Shown here: piece after piece, positions 18,512 to 28,183 of the stretch
Layout of the letters: the number at the start of each line of letters is the position of its first letter
Position numbering within the stretch: position 1 is the stretch's first letter
Notes under the pieces: generated by a model
Database searches by the model: none
What the model was told of the DNA's origin: nothing
What the model saw: the letters and a program-made list of their open reading frames with translations, nothing else
Position numbers and translations under genes: made by a program
Assembly (NCBI RefSeq): GCF_000706625.1
Contig: NZ_KL407334.1
Location: 1,432,316-1,496,315, forward strand
Length of the DNA: 64,000 nt
Direction: 5' to 3'
Origin: Bartonella koehlerae C-29
GTDB lineage: Bacteria; Pseudomonadota; Alphaproteobacteria; Rhizobiales; Rhizobiaceae

Positions 18512-20979
18512 CGTTCCTTACCATTAAGATAAAAATTTCACTCTGTGTATTTTGCACTTTAGGTAATGAATGGAAAAAGCTGATTTTTCAGCAATGGGAA
18601 ACATGAGTGGTTTTTTATATCGTTTCTCATATATTAGTAAGTAATTCTCAATAAAGCTTTTCGTGGGTGCTACATCTGTTTTCCAAACTAACAATTAAGC
18701 AACTCTTGAATCTATCAACCGGCAAAAGTAATGTTTTTGCTCTTCATGCAACTGATACCGACCTTTCTTGCAGTATAATTCTCGACAATATTATATAATA
18801 ATCCAAATAGCTATAAATTATCTATCAAACTACAAGAGAGTATATAAAAACCGATCTTGTGTTAGATTTCGATAAAACATTTGCAGCATCCATGGCATTT
18901 CAGTTATAAACAAAAAGATTGTAAATATTCCTCAACAAGACAAAGTATAAACATGAAAATCTGGCATATACGGAGAAACAATATCAGAGAAGATTTTTTT
19001 CCAAACTTACAATACAGTTTATCCAATGTTCAAAAAAGGGTTGTCTTAAAAGCTTTATAGAAAAGAAACGTGAAAAATCGGCATTTACCAGGTGCTTTTG
19101 AAAAGCGAATTTTTTAAAATTTCAACGATAATGAAAATACAACACCGCATTCTACAGTCAACATTTGTTATTACTGATCACTAATATGTCAAAAACAAAA
19201 CTTTTTATTAGTGTGGATATAAAGCTAAAATAGCGCACTTTGTTTAGAGTGATATGTGGCCTCGTTGCGACTTAAACTACAACTACAACAGAAATGCTGT
19301 TCTCACTTTAAAACAATAAGTAATGCATTCTTCTCTCTCAACCTGAAGAGATTAAGAGTCTGACTTAATTCTTATCAAGTTTGGTGAAATAGATCTCAAA
19401 AAAGAAAGAAATCAACGGAGAAATTTAATAAGAAAGAATAAAATTTACATAATTTTTGCGTAAACGATAAACAAGAAAAATCAAGAAATCACATTTTTGC
19501 AAAAAAACTAATCCAAGTCAACTAGAATGAGATGCCTGACCTTCTGCTCTGTAATTTAATACAAAATCGTTCAAGCATCTACTTTATTGTCATTCTGAAG
19601 CGTTTTTCCTTTCTAGGATATATTGCTTTTCCCCTCTCTTCTTTTGACGTATGCCCCTGTCACGCTTTTTAGCCATCCTAACAAGGATACCTTAAAAAAT
19701 CTGATAATGTCACACCACACTGTTAAGAAAGCTGATAAACACTATAAACATGAACAGTATCTGTAAACATGATCTCTGTAAGCCATTAAAAATGCACATA
19801 ACGAATCATACCACCTTCACAGAAGCATGTTTGAACATTAAGCATTTTATTTATTATCAGACCATCCACACCACAAATTGTTAAACTCATTCTCATATCT
19901 AGATCAAATAGAGAATCATATGAAACCATTCGCGATCCTATAAAAAATATTTTTATGTTCTTTAACTATCATTTTCCTCAAAAAGAAGGAGAGAAAAAGA
20001 TATGTGAAATATGCTAGAGCAATAGTTGGCATCATAAAAATGAACTTAAGCTATACTAATTAAGGAATTTCAGTGATAGTGAAGCTTTTTGACTAAAAAA
20101 AATCCAAATAGAACTAAAAAACTCAAGTAGAAGATATAAAAAATTCAGAAAAATAATGAATCTGTCTCAAAAAATCAGAAGAAAACATTAGAGAAGCAAG
20201 CGGAATCAGCAGAAAAACAAAAGCCGGGCTTTAAGGCAAAGAAAATTATCATTTTAAATACAAATGCAGCCGTATTCAATAATCAACCTAACCTTCCAAC
20301 AATTGAAATATTATGATTTTCAAAAAATATTATCCAAAAAGCAATTCAAATACAAGGCACCAATATACTCGAAGAAAGGCTATTTGATTTTACCAAAAAA
20401 ATATCTTAAGAAAAACGCAGAAAAAACTAGCAATCACTCTACAACAGAGCAATGTCTTAACTTTATTTTTCCCCTAAAAGATCATTCAGTTGGCTTTAAT
20501 GAAGTGTTAGAGTTGTCTCTTTGCATTTTAGCCTTAAAGCCACAATATTTAGCACTCTACATCTTCCCATCCAAAACAACATGCAAAATGCTTAAAATAA
20601 AATAATGAAAGTTGTATATTTCTGTTCCTTTTCTTATGCTTGTTAGATTGCATTTACGGAAAGCTTCTCCTCCTATTCTTTCAAACCTCATGACCCTCTC
20701 ATATTCCTAACAAGTGCCTCATGATTTTTTTAGATCCAATATTATTTTTCTCTATTTCATCTCGCAAATTTTGTTATTTTTTCATAAAAAGTAAGAAACA
20801 TGATAAAGTGCATATAAATGACAAATTATGAATATCACTGCTCTCCCAGAGAACAAATGTTCTCTGCATTCATCTTATTCTTCCTACTTTTTCTGTCGGA
20901 TCATTATGACCAATTTATTTTCCTCATCTCATAAAACTTCCTTGCTAACACCAGACCATTTCGATGCCTATTCTTTGAA
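18512..20979. other. Decayed gene-poor region of the phage-like island
   Basis: About 2.5 kb with no supportable intact gene. A plus-strand stretch near 20130-20400 reads like coding broken by stops (for example EKQAESAEKQKPGFKAKK), but I cannot name it. A 113-codon frame at 20264-20605 overlaps it in another phase and looks like an artefact. An 8-bp inverted repeat lies at 20847-20866. Confidence 0.4.
20847..20866. promoter_or_regulatory. Perfect inverted repeat, possible operator
   Basis: CAGAGAAC, four bases AAAT, then GTTCTCTG: two perfect 8-base arms. There is no T-tract, so it is not a terminator. It could be a dimeric regulator site within the phage-like region, but no bound regulator can be named. 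Confidence 0.3.
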
Positions 20980-21239
20980 GATATTTTATCTAGAGACCTC
21001 ATTTTCTTAACTAATGCCTCCTCCAAAATTGTTTGAGTAATATACGCATCACCACAAAGATTGGCATTGTCATCAATGACTATCTTTACATAAGTGTGAG
21101 CATTAGCAAAAACTGCAGCCTCACCAACAACTCAATAGTCGCCTTAATAAACAAAACTTACCTCTCTTCATTTACAGCCTCCTACATCAGCTCTTCTCAA
21201 CATTTCCAAAGTCTTTTAGAATGCACAATATGGATATAA
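20980..21239 (-). pseudogene. Wrecked second copy of the beta-helix repeat protein
   Basis: Minus-strand frames read LKDFGNVEK, then (shifted) ADVGGCK, then after stops EAAVFANAHTYVKIVIDDNA followed by NLCGDAYITQTILEE. This follows the same plan as the family at 21780-22418: an LRDFGN-type opening, a GG motif, then repeats of the type DNAxxxGDAxI. Frameshifts and stops are multiple. It lies immediately downstream of the coiled-coil gene on the same strand, so the unit may be an eroded duplication. Confidence 0.55.
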
Positions 21240-21554
21240 TCACTTTTTTGCTTCATCCTTAGATTTAATCTTTTCCTGATGTTGCTGCATAACTTCTTCG
21301 TACTGTTTAACTTGTCGTTTCAGCTTTGCAATCGCCTGATCGCGTCTTTTAATCACCATATTTTGCTCTCTAATTGCTCTATCTCGTTCTTCTGTTATCT
21401 TTATAGAATCCCTTAAGAATTCATGCTTTATATTTCTTGCTTCTTCTTGAAAAGCTTTAGCCTGATCCCGATAATACAAAGCAAATCGCAATATAACACC
21501 GCTGAAAAGCAAAACAACAATCATTATTACCCATAAAACTTCGTTTATACTCAT
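21240..21554 (-). CDS. Small membrane-anchored coiled-coil protein
   Basis: Unrecognised 104-residue protein. One membrane helix near the N-terminus (VLWVIMIVVLLFSGVILRFAL, about residues 6-26) is followed by a long charged helix rich in E, K, R and Q with heptad character (about residues 30-100). A clean AAGGAG ribosome-binding site precedes the ATG at 21554. Topology resembles phage spanin or lysis-accessory proteins, or YtxH-like anchors, but no motif proves either. It lies between a broken and an intact beta-helix gene on the same strand, so it may belong to a phage-derived unit. Confidence 0.65.
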   Translation of the reverse strand: MSINEVLWVIMIVVLLFSGVILRFALYYRDQAKAFQEEARNIKHEFLRDSIKITEERDRAIREQNMVIKRRDQAIAKLKRQVKQYEEVMQQHQEKIKSKDEAKK

Positions 21555-21779
21555 TTTGATCTCCTTAAATTACAGTAAAAGATGTGTTTTGTTTTGCTCT
21601 CTATCAAAAAAAGAATGCAAAAAGCCATATGTGCCAAGTATGATAAATCACTCTCGACATACTTATTTCCTCTACAAAAACAGGCTAATAAATGTCGTAA
21701 AGCAGCTCTACTCCATACCCTCACGTCCATTGGATTTATTTACACCAAAAGCAAGAACATAATTGATTTCAAACAACGC

Positions 21780-22418
21780 TCACGGTGGAAAATACTCAAC
21801 ACTCGCCTTACTTCCATTGTTCTTACTTGCCTCTTTTGCACCATGGAGAATACAGCAACATATGTAAATCTTTTCGTCATTGCGCAAATCTTCACAATCA
21901 CAAACCTCGGCATTACAGTAAATTTTTGCCTTTTTACGAATCTTTACATGACCGCAAACTAAAGCGCTGTCATAAATCTGAGATTTTGCGAAAAATTTAC
22001 GTGCCTTACCATAAACTTCAGAAGAATTTGTGATACAGACATGGTCATAAACTTCTGCATCACCATAAATATATGCATTACCACTCCCTTTGGAATGAAA
22101 GATAACCTTTACCTTATTGGAAACATGCGCACTTCTGCGAACTTTTATAGGACCATACGCTTGTGCGTTGTCATAAACAGCAGTAACGCTAGACATAAAC
22201 GACATATAATATATTTGCGCATTATCATAAACATAGTTTCCATTGCAAATATAAGAATCATTATAAAATCTGGCATTCTTAAAAACATATCGATCTTCGA
22301 TAAAAGATCTACTCCTTGTACCACATTCTAACCAATAATTAGCTTGATCTCTAAAATCATCAAAACCACTTTTCTTGAAGTTTACGAAATCTCTCAACAC
22401 ACGCATGTGATACACCAT
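21780..22418 (-). CDS. Beta-helix repeat protein of phage type (degenerate)
   Basis: A 212-residue protein with a repetitive pattern of roughly six to eight residues: YDNAQIYYMS, YDNAQAYG, GNAYIYGDAEVYDH, SEVYGKARKF, KIRKKAKIYCNAEVCD. Such [D/G]NAxVYG repeats form left-handed beta-helix-like solenoids and occur in phage-encoded proteins. The opening MRVLRDFVNFKKSGFDDF is a diverged form of the usual RALRDFGNxKKGDLGG start, so the N-terminal motif is partly lost. The ATG at 22418 has only a weak ribosome-binding site and the frame is open a little further upstream. It may be expressed or already decaying. Function unknown. Confidence 0.6.
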   Translation of the reverse strand: MVYHMRVLRDFVNFKKSGFDDFRDQANYWLECGTRSRSFIEDRYVFKNARFYNDSYICNGNYVYDNAQIYYMSFMSSVTAVYDNAQAYGPIKVRRSAHVSNKVKVIFHSKGSGNAYIYGDAEVYDHVCITNSSEVYGKARKFFAKSQIYDSALVCGHVKIRKKAKIYCNAEVCDCEDLRNDEKIYICCCILHGAKEASKNNGSKASVEYFPP

Positions 22419-22877
22419 ATAACGATGACCCCATTTATTAAAACAAAAGGAAAAACAGCATTTTTACCCGTGAATTTGTATTTCTACAGCCATAATTCTT
22501 TTCCTTAAGGCTGCAAAATTCGGCTGTGTTCGCACACCACCTTAACGCGCAAACTTCTTACAAATGTCAATTTTGGAGTATATCTTGATTTATAATGCCA
22601 CTGCGTATACTATCAGGATAGTACTTTATGAACGCACGAATGCGTATTTCCATTTCTGGTCATACGTGTCCACCCTGTAACAATCGTAGAACTAAGCAAC
22701 CGTTTTTATTGATTCAAATCCGAAAGTGTATGGGGGCATTTTATTACTAATTAAAAAAAACTCTGTATCCTTCATAAGCGAAGATCTCCGCATGGATATT
22801 TTCACGCTCCTTTATCATATATTCTGAATTTGCAACACGATAATAACGCTATAGCGTCAATGTGTAAAGGTCTAAAA
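22419..22877. other. Divergent intergenic region in the phage-like island
   Basis: About 460 bases between the beta-helix gene (minus) and an XRE-like gene (plus). It would hold both promoters, as in a phage switch, but no operator repeat is clear by eye. Confidence 0.35.
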
Positions 22878-23192
22878 ATGACAAAGACTGAAAAAGATTG
22901 GTTCCAACGTTTAATTGAACTGATAAAAAGTGATGGACGAACGATGATCGAAATAAGCAAAGCAGCAGGCTGTGGACAAAACTACGTACAACAAATGATA
23001 AAAGGAGGGAAAAGACCCTCTGTAGATAAACTCATGGCTCTTCTTAATACACTCGGAAATGCTAGCGCCATATATGTAATAACAGGTTTTAACATCTCCG
23101 ATGAAGATTTAAAACTCATAGCTTTGATTTCGTCTGGAGATAAAAAGAAGATTGAAGCTTTAAGTCTTCTGCTGACTGAGAAGAAGCAGTAA
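22878..23192 (+). CDS. XRE-like helix-turn-helix regulator
   Basis: A 104-residue protein beginning MTKTEKDWFQRLIELIKSDG. Its HTH is visible as MIEISKAAGCGQNYVQQMIKGGKRPSVDKLMALL (about residues 22-55), followed by a short helical C-terminus ending in ALSLLLTEKKQ. The frame is open to 22830, but the ATG at 22878 follows AAAGG at reasonable spacing and matches where such domains begin. It resembles compact phage Cro/C2-type regulators. It is divergent from the beta-helix gene. The regulated targets are unknown. Confidence 0.72.
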   Translation: MTKTEKDWFQRLIELIKSDGRTMIEISKAAGCGQNYVQQMIKGGKRPSVDKLMALLNTLGNASAIYVITGFNISDEDLKLIALISSGDKKKIEALSLLLTEKKQ

Positions 23193-23298
23193 CATTTTCT
23201 ACTCTTTCCAATATCTCCTGCTTTTGAGTTTTAGACAAAGCCTCCCATTTTACAATAATATGCGGTAAAACTTTCTCAAAGTTTTCTTCATTCTTCAT
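23116..23298 (-). CDS. Possible small hypothetical protein
   Basis: A 60-codon frame starting MKNEENFEKVLPHIIVKWEA behind TTGGAG at good spacing. It is charged, helical and soluble. It overlaps the 3' end of the convergent XRE gene by 77 bases, which lowers confidence. The ATG at 23298 is preferred over the longer frame to 23355. No family is recognised. Confidence 0.35.
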   Translation of the reverse strand: MKNEENFEKVLPHIIVKWEALSKTQKQEILERVENVTASSQSAEDLKLQSSFYLQTKSKL

Positions 23299-25931
23299 AT
23301 TTTTCTCCAATATAGTCGAATTAAATAACGCTAAAGCGTTCACACATACCCCCATACCTGAGAAAAAACTAATTGCAATAGGCAGTATGGAATCAGTTGT
23401 GTAAACAAACTGGTTTTTATAAAATTAGGTGGGATTTTATTGGTTATGTACCATGATGAGACAAAAAACATCACACGGTCCAAACTTCTTTATAAAACAA
23501 TTGACATCATCACTCTTATCAACAACGTTGATAATGCTGTTCAGATCTTGTGAGTCGAACCAATAATTAACCGATGTAAAAATATCTGTGAAGATTTTAC
23601 TGAATTCTACGTGAGAGAATGAGAACAGGCTTACTTTAAAAAAAGTAATATATCACGATTCTATTCCACACAACACTACTTACTGTTTTTTAAACAACAT
23701 TGCGAAACAAAAATATAACAATGCGATATGGATAGTTCTTATGAACAGCAACGTTGCCTACAACTTTTTTCCCCTGTTTTTCAAAAGAACCTCTCTCTCC
23801 TCTGCAAGTGCCCTCAAAGTCTGACGCAGAGATCTATCATAAATAGAGACGATGATACTTAAAAAGAGACAATAGATCAAGTATTAATGAATTTTACTTT
23901 AAGCAAAAATAATGAACTGGCCAACAGATTTACATAAATAAGGAAACTTATGAAAAATATAAAGAGTTCTTCACAATCAACACAGGAAAAGAGTTTTGGT
24001 TAGCAGCATATTTTAAAAAAGTACTTATTGTCTTATCAGGATAAAATAAAAAAAGACCTTATAGATTGTTTTTTTATGACGACTCAAGCTACAAATGAAA
24101 TAGAATAAGTCATTCTTCCAGCAAAAATCATAATAAAAAGCATCGACTTACTTTCTCAAGGACTCCAAAAATAAAGCAATGCATTTAAAAAGCATCATAA
24201 TGGAACAAAAGTGTCAATTTACTGATAAAACAGTCAATATTTGTAATCATAATTTACATTGTATCCGTACGTTGAAAGACTTCGCAAAAATCAGAGCGGT
24301 GTTTTAGGAAACTAAAAACAACAAAAATATTAAATTTTAATCATGAAAAATGTCGGATTTTCCGCATCATAAAAGTTTTAAACAATGTGCGTTATTCATA
24401 GCGATATTCAACTTTAGAATAAATCTGGTTGTGGAAATGGTTAATCATAACACCTGTGTCTTAGACAGTACATCAATTTACAATGAAATGAACATTTTGA
24501 AGAATACACAGACTTACGATGACATCACTTCAACTAGAAAAAATGAAGAAGTAGAAATTCACTGATAGAATTCATATAATCTCAAGAGATTGGCTCCTAA
24601 CGATTAAATAATTATTTTCAATATATGCATTGTTTGACGTCAAAGATAAATTATGCATAAAAAAGTTGTAGATGTGGCTCAGCGTCCACCCCGTGAACAT
24701 GAAGTAATCAATTATGCATGTACTTTAAAAGAAGTCCAAACAAAGTTGCAAATTAAGAGAAATCAAGCCCATTGATGAATAGCTTACCTCTCTTAAAACA
24801 AAGTTCCAAGAGTAATTTCAACAACCTATCCAGACAAATTATTAAATATGTCAAAAAATAAATATGACAAATTTTCACTTTCTTAAGTTATAAAGACTTC
24901 ACCCCCTCCTCATCTTATTAAACACGTTCTCCAATATGATCAATTTTATAATAACGCGCATTGCTTATGAACCATAGAATAAGCAGAACCTATGGAATGC
25001 AAGAGCTTATTAATACCAACAAAAGTGCTCTTGCCGAATCATAAAGACTCCATCTACCTCAAATAAAAAACTTGTTACGGGTTCATTGACATTGTCACTC
25101 AAAGAGCATTTTAAGCGTGTTAATTGCTATAGCCTAGCAAACACAAACAAAGAAAAAGCATTCTAATAAAAATTTCCTATGCCATAGGGGAAATTCCTAA
25201 AGAACAATAAAAACACTTATTACAATAGACGTTGAAAGATACAAAAAACTTTAACAATCTCTCAAATTTTCTGAACGCGTTCAATGGTCTTTTTAAAGAT
25301 AAGCCAAACTGATGGCAAAAACTCTCCTCAAAAACAGGGGTGACTTCCTGGCTTGGACAAAGATAAAGTAAATTCCAAACACATATCTATCTCCCCATTT
25401 TACCTAAACCAAGCGTAACACTTAAAACTGATTCTCTTGAGACACAACCTGCCTTTTATGATAAGGTGTACAGATTAAGGAAATCAACCGCAATACGTAG
25501 TGCCCCAATTCAGATACAATGGAAGCACAGCTTAAAGCACTTTTTGCTGAATTAAGAGATACCGTTCCTTTATAAAATAAACACTGACCACAAAAACTTT
25601 CTCTTAAATCAATAAAAAATCTCTCCCAAAATTTGGAATAATAATCCTCATAATGAATGTAAGTCTGACAGAAGGTTTTGTCTAAGTAAGAAGAATGGGA
25701 AAAGGGTAAGAATATGTGATAACATGTTGTTTTTATAAAAATTTTCTATTATTCATAAAGATTCCCTATTATCAAGTGCATTCGTCATCAAAGATAGTTT
25801 TGTAAGAAGACAGTAAAAAAGATATTTAAAAAAATACAAAAAAAACATACAAAACTAGGTGAAGAGCTACAATAAAAGAACAATCATAAAGTTCTCTAAC
25901 TGCTAAAAAAGCTCTTCATTCTATTAAGCAT
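23299..25931. other. Decayed coding relics beside the tRNA
   Basis: About 2.6 kb without an intact gene. Coding-like fragments on the plus strand: 23446-23620 (an ATG frame reading TKNITRSKLLYKTIDIITL, an in-frame TGA, then NRCKNICEDFTEFYVRE), 24653-24775 (40 residues, KKVVDVAQRPPREHEVINYA), and about 25400-25575 (QPAFYDKVYRLRKSTAIRS, then LKALFAELRDTVPL in another frame). A 71-codon frame at 24350-24565 may be another scrap. I cannot name the parents; stops and shifts show decay. Confidence 0.45.
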
Positions 25932-26008
25932 TGGTGGGCCCGGAGGGACTTGAACCCCCAACCAAGCGGTTATGAGCCGCTGGCTCTAACCAATTGAGCT
26001 ACAGGCCC
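25932..26008 (-). tRNA. tRNA-Ile2 (anticodon CAU, read AUA after lysidine modification)
   Basis: The minus strand folds as a 77-nt tRNA with encoded CCA. The acceptor GGGCCTG pairs with CGGGCCC, the D-arm contains AGCTCAATTGGTTAGAGC, the anticodon stem-loop is GCGGCTCATAACCGC with CAT, and the T-arm contains GGTTCAAGTCC. CAT could mean Met or Ile2; the CGCTTGGT run after the anticodon stem is like bacterial tRNA-Ile2, so Ile2 is preferred. Its 3' end faces the decayed island at 17-26 kb, the side where integrative elements typically insert. Confidence 0.9.
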
Positions 26009-26176
26009 CACAAACAATTTCTCTCTAGACTAAAATTTTTTATGCTACAAGGGCTTGATCAAATTATAAACCACCTTTTTCTCTTTTTTATCGATTTTTT
26101 TTCTACTACCCTAATTTCTTTACAAGAACTCCACAAAATGAAAAGATAGTCAATCAACAAATGAAAAGGAATAGAT

Positions 26177-26920
26177 ATGAAAAAAGTAATTTTCAAACCA
26201 TTGCAAAGTTATCCAATTAAAATAACTATGATAACACTTACACTGCTAGCAGCTTCGCCTATCACACACGCTGAAGAAAGTAAAATGAAAAATGCAACTA
26301 TTACGGTTACTGCAACCGGTGAAAATCAAGCAACACCAGATATGGCAATTATCAATTTCGCTGTTGTTACACACAATAAAACTGCCCAAAAAGCATTAGC
26401 GGACAATAATAAATCTATGAATGATATTGTAAACGCTTTTAAGAACAATGGCATTCAAGAAAATGATCTGCAAACATCAGGCTTGTCCATTTATCAATCT
26501 AACCAAGGTAAACATCACGAAAAAAAGAACAATGGAAATGGAATTGTCTATCATGTTTCAAATTCTTTAACAGTACGCATTCGTGATCTTTCCAACGCCG
26601 GGAAAATATTTGATCAAGCAATGGCGCTTGGCGTTAATTCAGTGCATGGCATTACCTTTACCAATGCCGATACAAAACCATTCTATCAAGAAGCACGGAA
26701 ACAAGCTATTACTGAAGCGATTGAAAAAGCAAAAACTATAGCAGAGGCTGCTAATTTAAAATTAGGAAAAATTATTAAAATCAATGAAACCGATGACAAT
26801 TATTATTCAAGGCCACATTTAATGAGCAAGACAGTAAATGCAAGCTACACAGATACAGCTTTTTCAAGTGGTGAACTAAATTATAACGTGAGTGTCACCG
26901 TAGTATTTGCTATCAATTAA
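26177..26920 (+). CDS. SIMPL-domain (DUF541) periplasmic protein
   Basis: A 247-residue exported protein. The signal peptide is MKKVIFKPLQSYPIKI followed by a hydrophobic core, ending near ITHAEE. The SIMPL domain follows: ATITVTATGENQATPDMAIINFAV, QKALADNNKSMNDIVNAFKN, LQTSGLSIYQSN, and ARKQAITEAIEKAKTIAEAANLKLGKIIKI. It ends in a SGELNYNVSVTVVFAI strand. A clean AAAGGAATAG ribosome-binding site precedes the ATG. Family members include Brucella BP26, a periplasmic immunogen that forms oligomers. The gene is monocistronic, downstream of and divergent from the tRNA. Confidence 0.88.
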   Translation: MKKVIFKPLQSYPIKITMITLTLLAASPITHAEESKMKNATITVTATGENQATPDMAIINFAVVTHNKTAQKALADNNKSMNDIVNAFKNNGIQENDLQTSGLSIYQSNQGKHHEKKNNGNGIVYHVSNSLTVRIRDLSNAGKIFDQAMALGVNSVHGITFTNADTKPFYQEARKQAITEAIEKAKTIAEAANLKLGKIIKINETDDNYYSRPHLMSKTVNASYTDTAFSSGELNYNVSVTVVFAIN

Positions 26921-26959
26921 GTCATATAATATTATCAATCACCGAGTAAAACAACCTTA

Positions 26960-27422
26960 TTACCGGTTTTCATAGAGAATGCCGGTGATATCTTAAAGGT
27001 AATCTTCTTCAGAAGACAATTCATCTTCATAAATCTATATTTGTTTACGCACAAAAAATTGTGTTTGATGGACTGTCTGATAATTTCTTGACACCAGTGG
27101 ATGCCACCAATAAAGATCTTTCCCCTCATAAATTAATTGATAAGTACAACTTTCCGGAAGCCAACGAATCGTTTTAATCGTTGCAATATTCAACGATATA
27201 CAATCTAGAACAATTGATCACAGTGAACATAGCCCCGACACCAGCAAATTTTACCATCTAAAAGATAACAAGCAACACTGGTGGCATAGATATCTCCAGT
27301 ATCATCATCTTCCACTTTGTGTAGACAACAACGCCCATAGCCATCATAAAGACTCTCCCTCTCAGAAAGGGAAACCTCTTCTAATTTTTTTTTACTTTCT
27401 AAAAGGAAGCCTTTTTATCCAT
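26960..27422 (-). pseudogene. Broken UPF0260 (YcgN-like) cysteine-cluster protein gene
   Basis: Minus-strand translation from an ATG at 27422 gives KKASF, a TAG where the family has Trp, then [41 protein letters not shown] and [11 protein letters not shown], then a stop. After a shift it gives IKTIRWLPESCTYQLIYEGKDLYWWHPLV and a decaying tail. This is the UPF0260 layout (CxxCGRCC-type metal-binding cluster, then RWLPxTCAYRL, then LYWWHPL). At least two nonsense changes and one shift make it non-functional; the first Cys of the cluster is also replaced by Tyr. Confidence 0.85.
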
Positions 27423-28183
27423 AACAGTAGCCACAGTTTTTCCAAATAAGAGAAGCTATCAAGAAGCGAAAGAAATAATTTAAATCTCCATAATTGTATA
27501 CATTTTTATCTATTAAAAAGAATATCCTATTCAATACATTGCCTCAAGACAATTTTCTTAAAGCTCAGCTTAGTAAAAATGGAAAACACTTTAAACACAC
27601 ATCTGTTGTGAACAAAACATAAATAAAGCTTGTATATACAATGATACATATTGCATTCTTGAGGCTTTGCACCTTCAATTAAGATTTGAAAAAAAGATAG
27701 GAAGATCATAATATACCATTGTTTAGAGAACAAAATCGTTCTCGAACTTTAAAAATGAAATGCACACGACCTAAAAGAATACTATAATTCAATCGAAATT
27801 TTTCATATCCACATACAAACATAACCGCTTTTATGAATGCCTCCGCACAAAAAACTTTACCTTCTCTTCAAAAAAATAGATGTAATCTGATTTAAGGATT
27901 CTTATATATTATCTCTGTTAATAAACTTACCAGTGCACGCAAGATAACGCTCTAGATATATCTACTCTTTCAAAAAATGACCTTATAATTTCAGGCCGCT
28001 TTATAAACCATAATACAAGATAACAAAATCAAGAAAACATTTTGACAATGCAAATTCTGTAAAAAATATTCAACATCCAATCTTTTATCTTTGGCCGAAA
28101 GATACCTCAAGAACTACATGATATACCTCTCTTTCATCCATCTTCATCAATAAAGTATACATCTTTGAAAAAATACAACACTG
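27423..28183. other. Non-coding stretch downstream of rpoD
   Basis: About 760 AT-rich bases. No supportable gene, RNA or obvious terminator. A 68-codon minus-strand frame near 27527-27733 lacks a ribosome-binding site and is not called. Confidence 0.45.

Noticed and set aside
20264-20605. 113-codon plus-strand frame in the phage-like island
   Set aside because: Lysine/leucine-rich composition expected of AT-rich non-coding DNA; the neighbouring coding-like signal is in another phase.
21556-22331. Several plus-strand frames opposite the beta-helix gene
   Set aside because: They mirror the repetitive minus-strand gene in antisense and lack ribosome-binding sites.
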